A DNA stretch of 53,460 bases from NCBI GenBank assembly GCA_937924495.1, contig CALDSS010000024.1:1-53460 (forward strand), written 5' to 3'. The stretch is from an uncultured Saprospiraceae bacterium (GTDB lineage Bacteria; Bacteroidota; Bacteroidia; Chitinophagales; Saprospiraceae). The notes below the pieces were generated by a model. That model saw only the letters and a program-made list of their open reading frames with translations. It ran no database searches and was not told the DNA's origin. Position 1 is the first letter of the stretch. The number at the start of each line of letters is the position of its first letter. The position numbers and the translations under genes are program-made. Positions 52,798-53,460 of this stretch are shown here, piece by piece.

Positions 52798-53460
52798 ATG
52801 TTTAAATCTGCTTTACAAATCCAAAGAAAAGGCTTGTTTGCCTTAAGTTTTTTCGCATTGCTTGGTTGGCTATCGCCTAACACCACCGTAAATGCCCAAA
52901 CCTGTAACGCTACAGTCTCTGTTAGCGGCAACACTATCACCGTAAGCCAAATCGGTGGAACTCACAATGAAGTGAATTTTTTGAACAGCCAATGGTCAAG
53001 TGTAAAAACTTGTAGCTCATGGGGTTCTAGCCCATGCGGTAACAGTACAAGCTATACTGCTCCATCGGGTGGAACTTATTATGTTTTAATCAAATCCTAT
53101 ACTTCGGGTTGGAGTGTAATTTGTAATGAAACTGAAACCGTAAATGTAGGAGGAACGCCACCTCCACCTCCAGGCGTTTGTAGTGTTTCTGCAACCGTGT
53201 CTAACATCCAATGTAATGACAGAGGAACAGCTTCAGGAAGTGATGATACCTACTCTTTCCGTGTTACGGCTACTATTACCAATGGTGGTGCTTGGGGTTA
53301 CGATGTAGTTGGGACCAGTAGAAATATGATTGGAAGCGGTTCAAGTACTACTGTCGGCGGAGGTTTGATTAGTGGTGGTACAAAAACTTACAAAATTATT
53401 GACCACGATGATCCAAACTGTTTTACAAACGTAACTGTAACACCTCCTGCTCCTTGTTCT
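52798..53460 (+). CDS. Secreted protein gene cut by the right edge
   Basis: Open from the ATG at 52798 to the end of the window (221 codons, no stop), so the 3' end is missing. The N-terminus has a long signal peptide (MFKSALQIQRKGLFALSFFALLGWLSPNTTVNAQ, cleavage after NAQ). The mature part begins with a Ser/Thr/Gly-rich beta segment (TVSVSGNTITVSQIGG.., AGGTYYVLIKSYTSGW-like strand pattern), then a Pro run, then a second segment (VCSVSATVSNIQCNDRGTASG.., DDTYSFRVTATITN). These resemble Ig-like/CARDB-like tandem segments of secreted Bacteroidota proteins. If the gene continues, a T9SS sorting domain is to be expected. No enzyme domain appears in the visible part. Confidence 0.75.
   Translation, partial: MFKSALQIQRKGLFALSFFALLGWLSPNTTVNAQTCNATVSVSGNTITVSQIGGTHNEVNFLNSQWSSVKTCSSWGSSPCGNSTSYTAPSGGTYYVLIKSYTSGWSVICNETETVNVGGTPPPPPGVCSVSATVSNIQCNDRGTASGSDDTYSFRVTATITNGGAWGYDVVGTSRNMIGSGSSTTVGGGLISGGTKTYKIIDHDDPNCFTNVTVTPPAPCS

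Noticed and set aside
1-53460. tRNA, rRNA or CRISPR loci
   Set aside because: No cloverleaf-like sequence, rRNA signature or regular repeat-spacer series was noticed on either strand, though a dedicated search was not possible.

Overview
The window looks like a chromosomal segment of a Bacteroidota bacterium, most like a Saprospiria-type gliding or surface-attached marine lineage (this placement is inference). The sequence is AT-rich. Six proteins end in a type IX secretion system (T9SS) C-terminal sorting domain: three of type A and three of type B (the gliding-motility-associated CHU_C kind). Several small lipoproteins have Bacteroidota-style lipoboxes, and two promoters match the Bacteroidota form TTG-N19/20-TAnnTTTG. 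No rRNA, tRNA, CRISPR array, transposase, phage gene or T9SS machinery gene was seen.

Layout. 0.1-3.7 kb: a lipoprotein and a DUF5723-type envelope protein, probably one operon. 3.7-4.9 kb: a gene-poor stretch with one small gene and several inverted-repeat elements. 4.9-9.9 kb: housekeeping and envelope genes (a small secreted protein, rimM, a lipoprotein, a membrane-anchored H-x3-C-x2-C protein, mnmA, an RlpA/SPOR protein, a KdsC-type phosphatase), interleaved with palindromic intergenic elements. 10.1-11.5 and 19.5-21.0 kb: two distant paralogues of an unrecognised all-helical family of about 470 residues. 11.7-14.4 kb: a secreted dockerin/cohesin-like T9SS protein followed by a lipoprotein with poly-aspartate tracts. 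14.6-18.1 kb: an SprB-repeat T9SS protein on the minus strand. 18.3-19.2 kb: a flavin reductase. 21.0-22.4 kb: two small lipoproteins. 22.5-29.8 kb (minus strand): a 1391-residue SdrD_B-repeat T9SS protein, a sodium:solute symporter and a TPR-like lipoprotein. 30.4-39.8 kb: a giant secreted metzincin protease with about 20 tandem BACON-type repeats. 40.1-42.2 kb (minus strand): a DoxX/MauE-type membrane protein and a duplicated DUF1599 protein. 42.4-52.3 kb: a CUB-type T9SS protein, a 2.1-kilo-residue multidomain SprB-repeat T9SS protein, and an outer-membrane barrel-like protein whose start codon overlaps the end of the giant gene. The right edge cuts a further secreted-protein gene at 52798.

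How it fits together. Most coding capacity is cell-surface or secreted: repetitive adhesin-like proteins that would cross the outer membrane by T9SS and be cleaved and anchored or released. The conserved genes (rimM, mnmA, KdsC-type, RlpA/SPOR, SSS, DUF1599) are ordinary chromosomal genes. The least explained features are the palindromic intergenic elements with shared termini, the 470-residue paralogue pair, the dockerin/poly-Asp gene pair, and the overlap of the SprB-repeat gene with a barrel-like gene.
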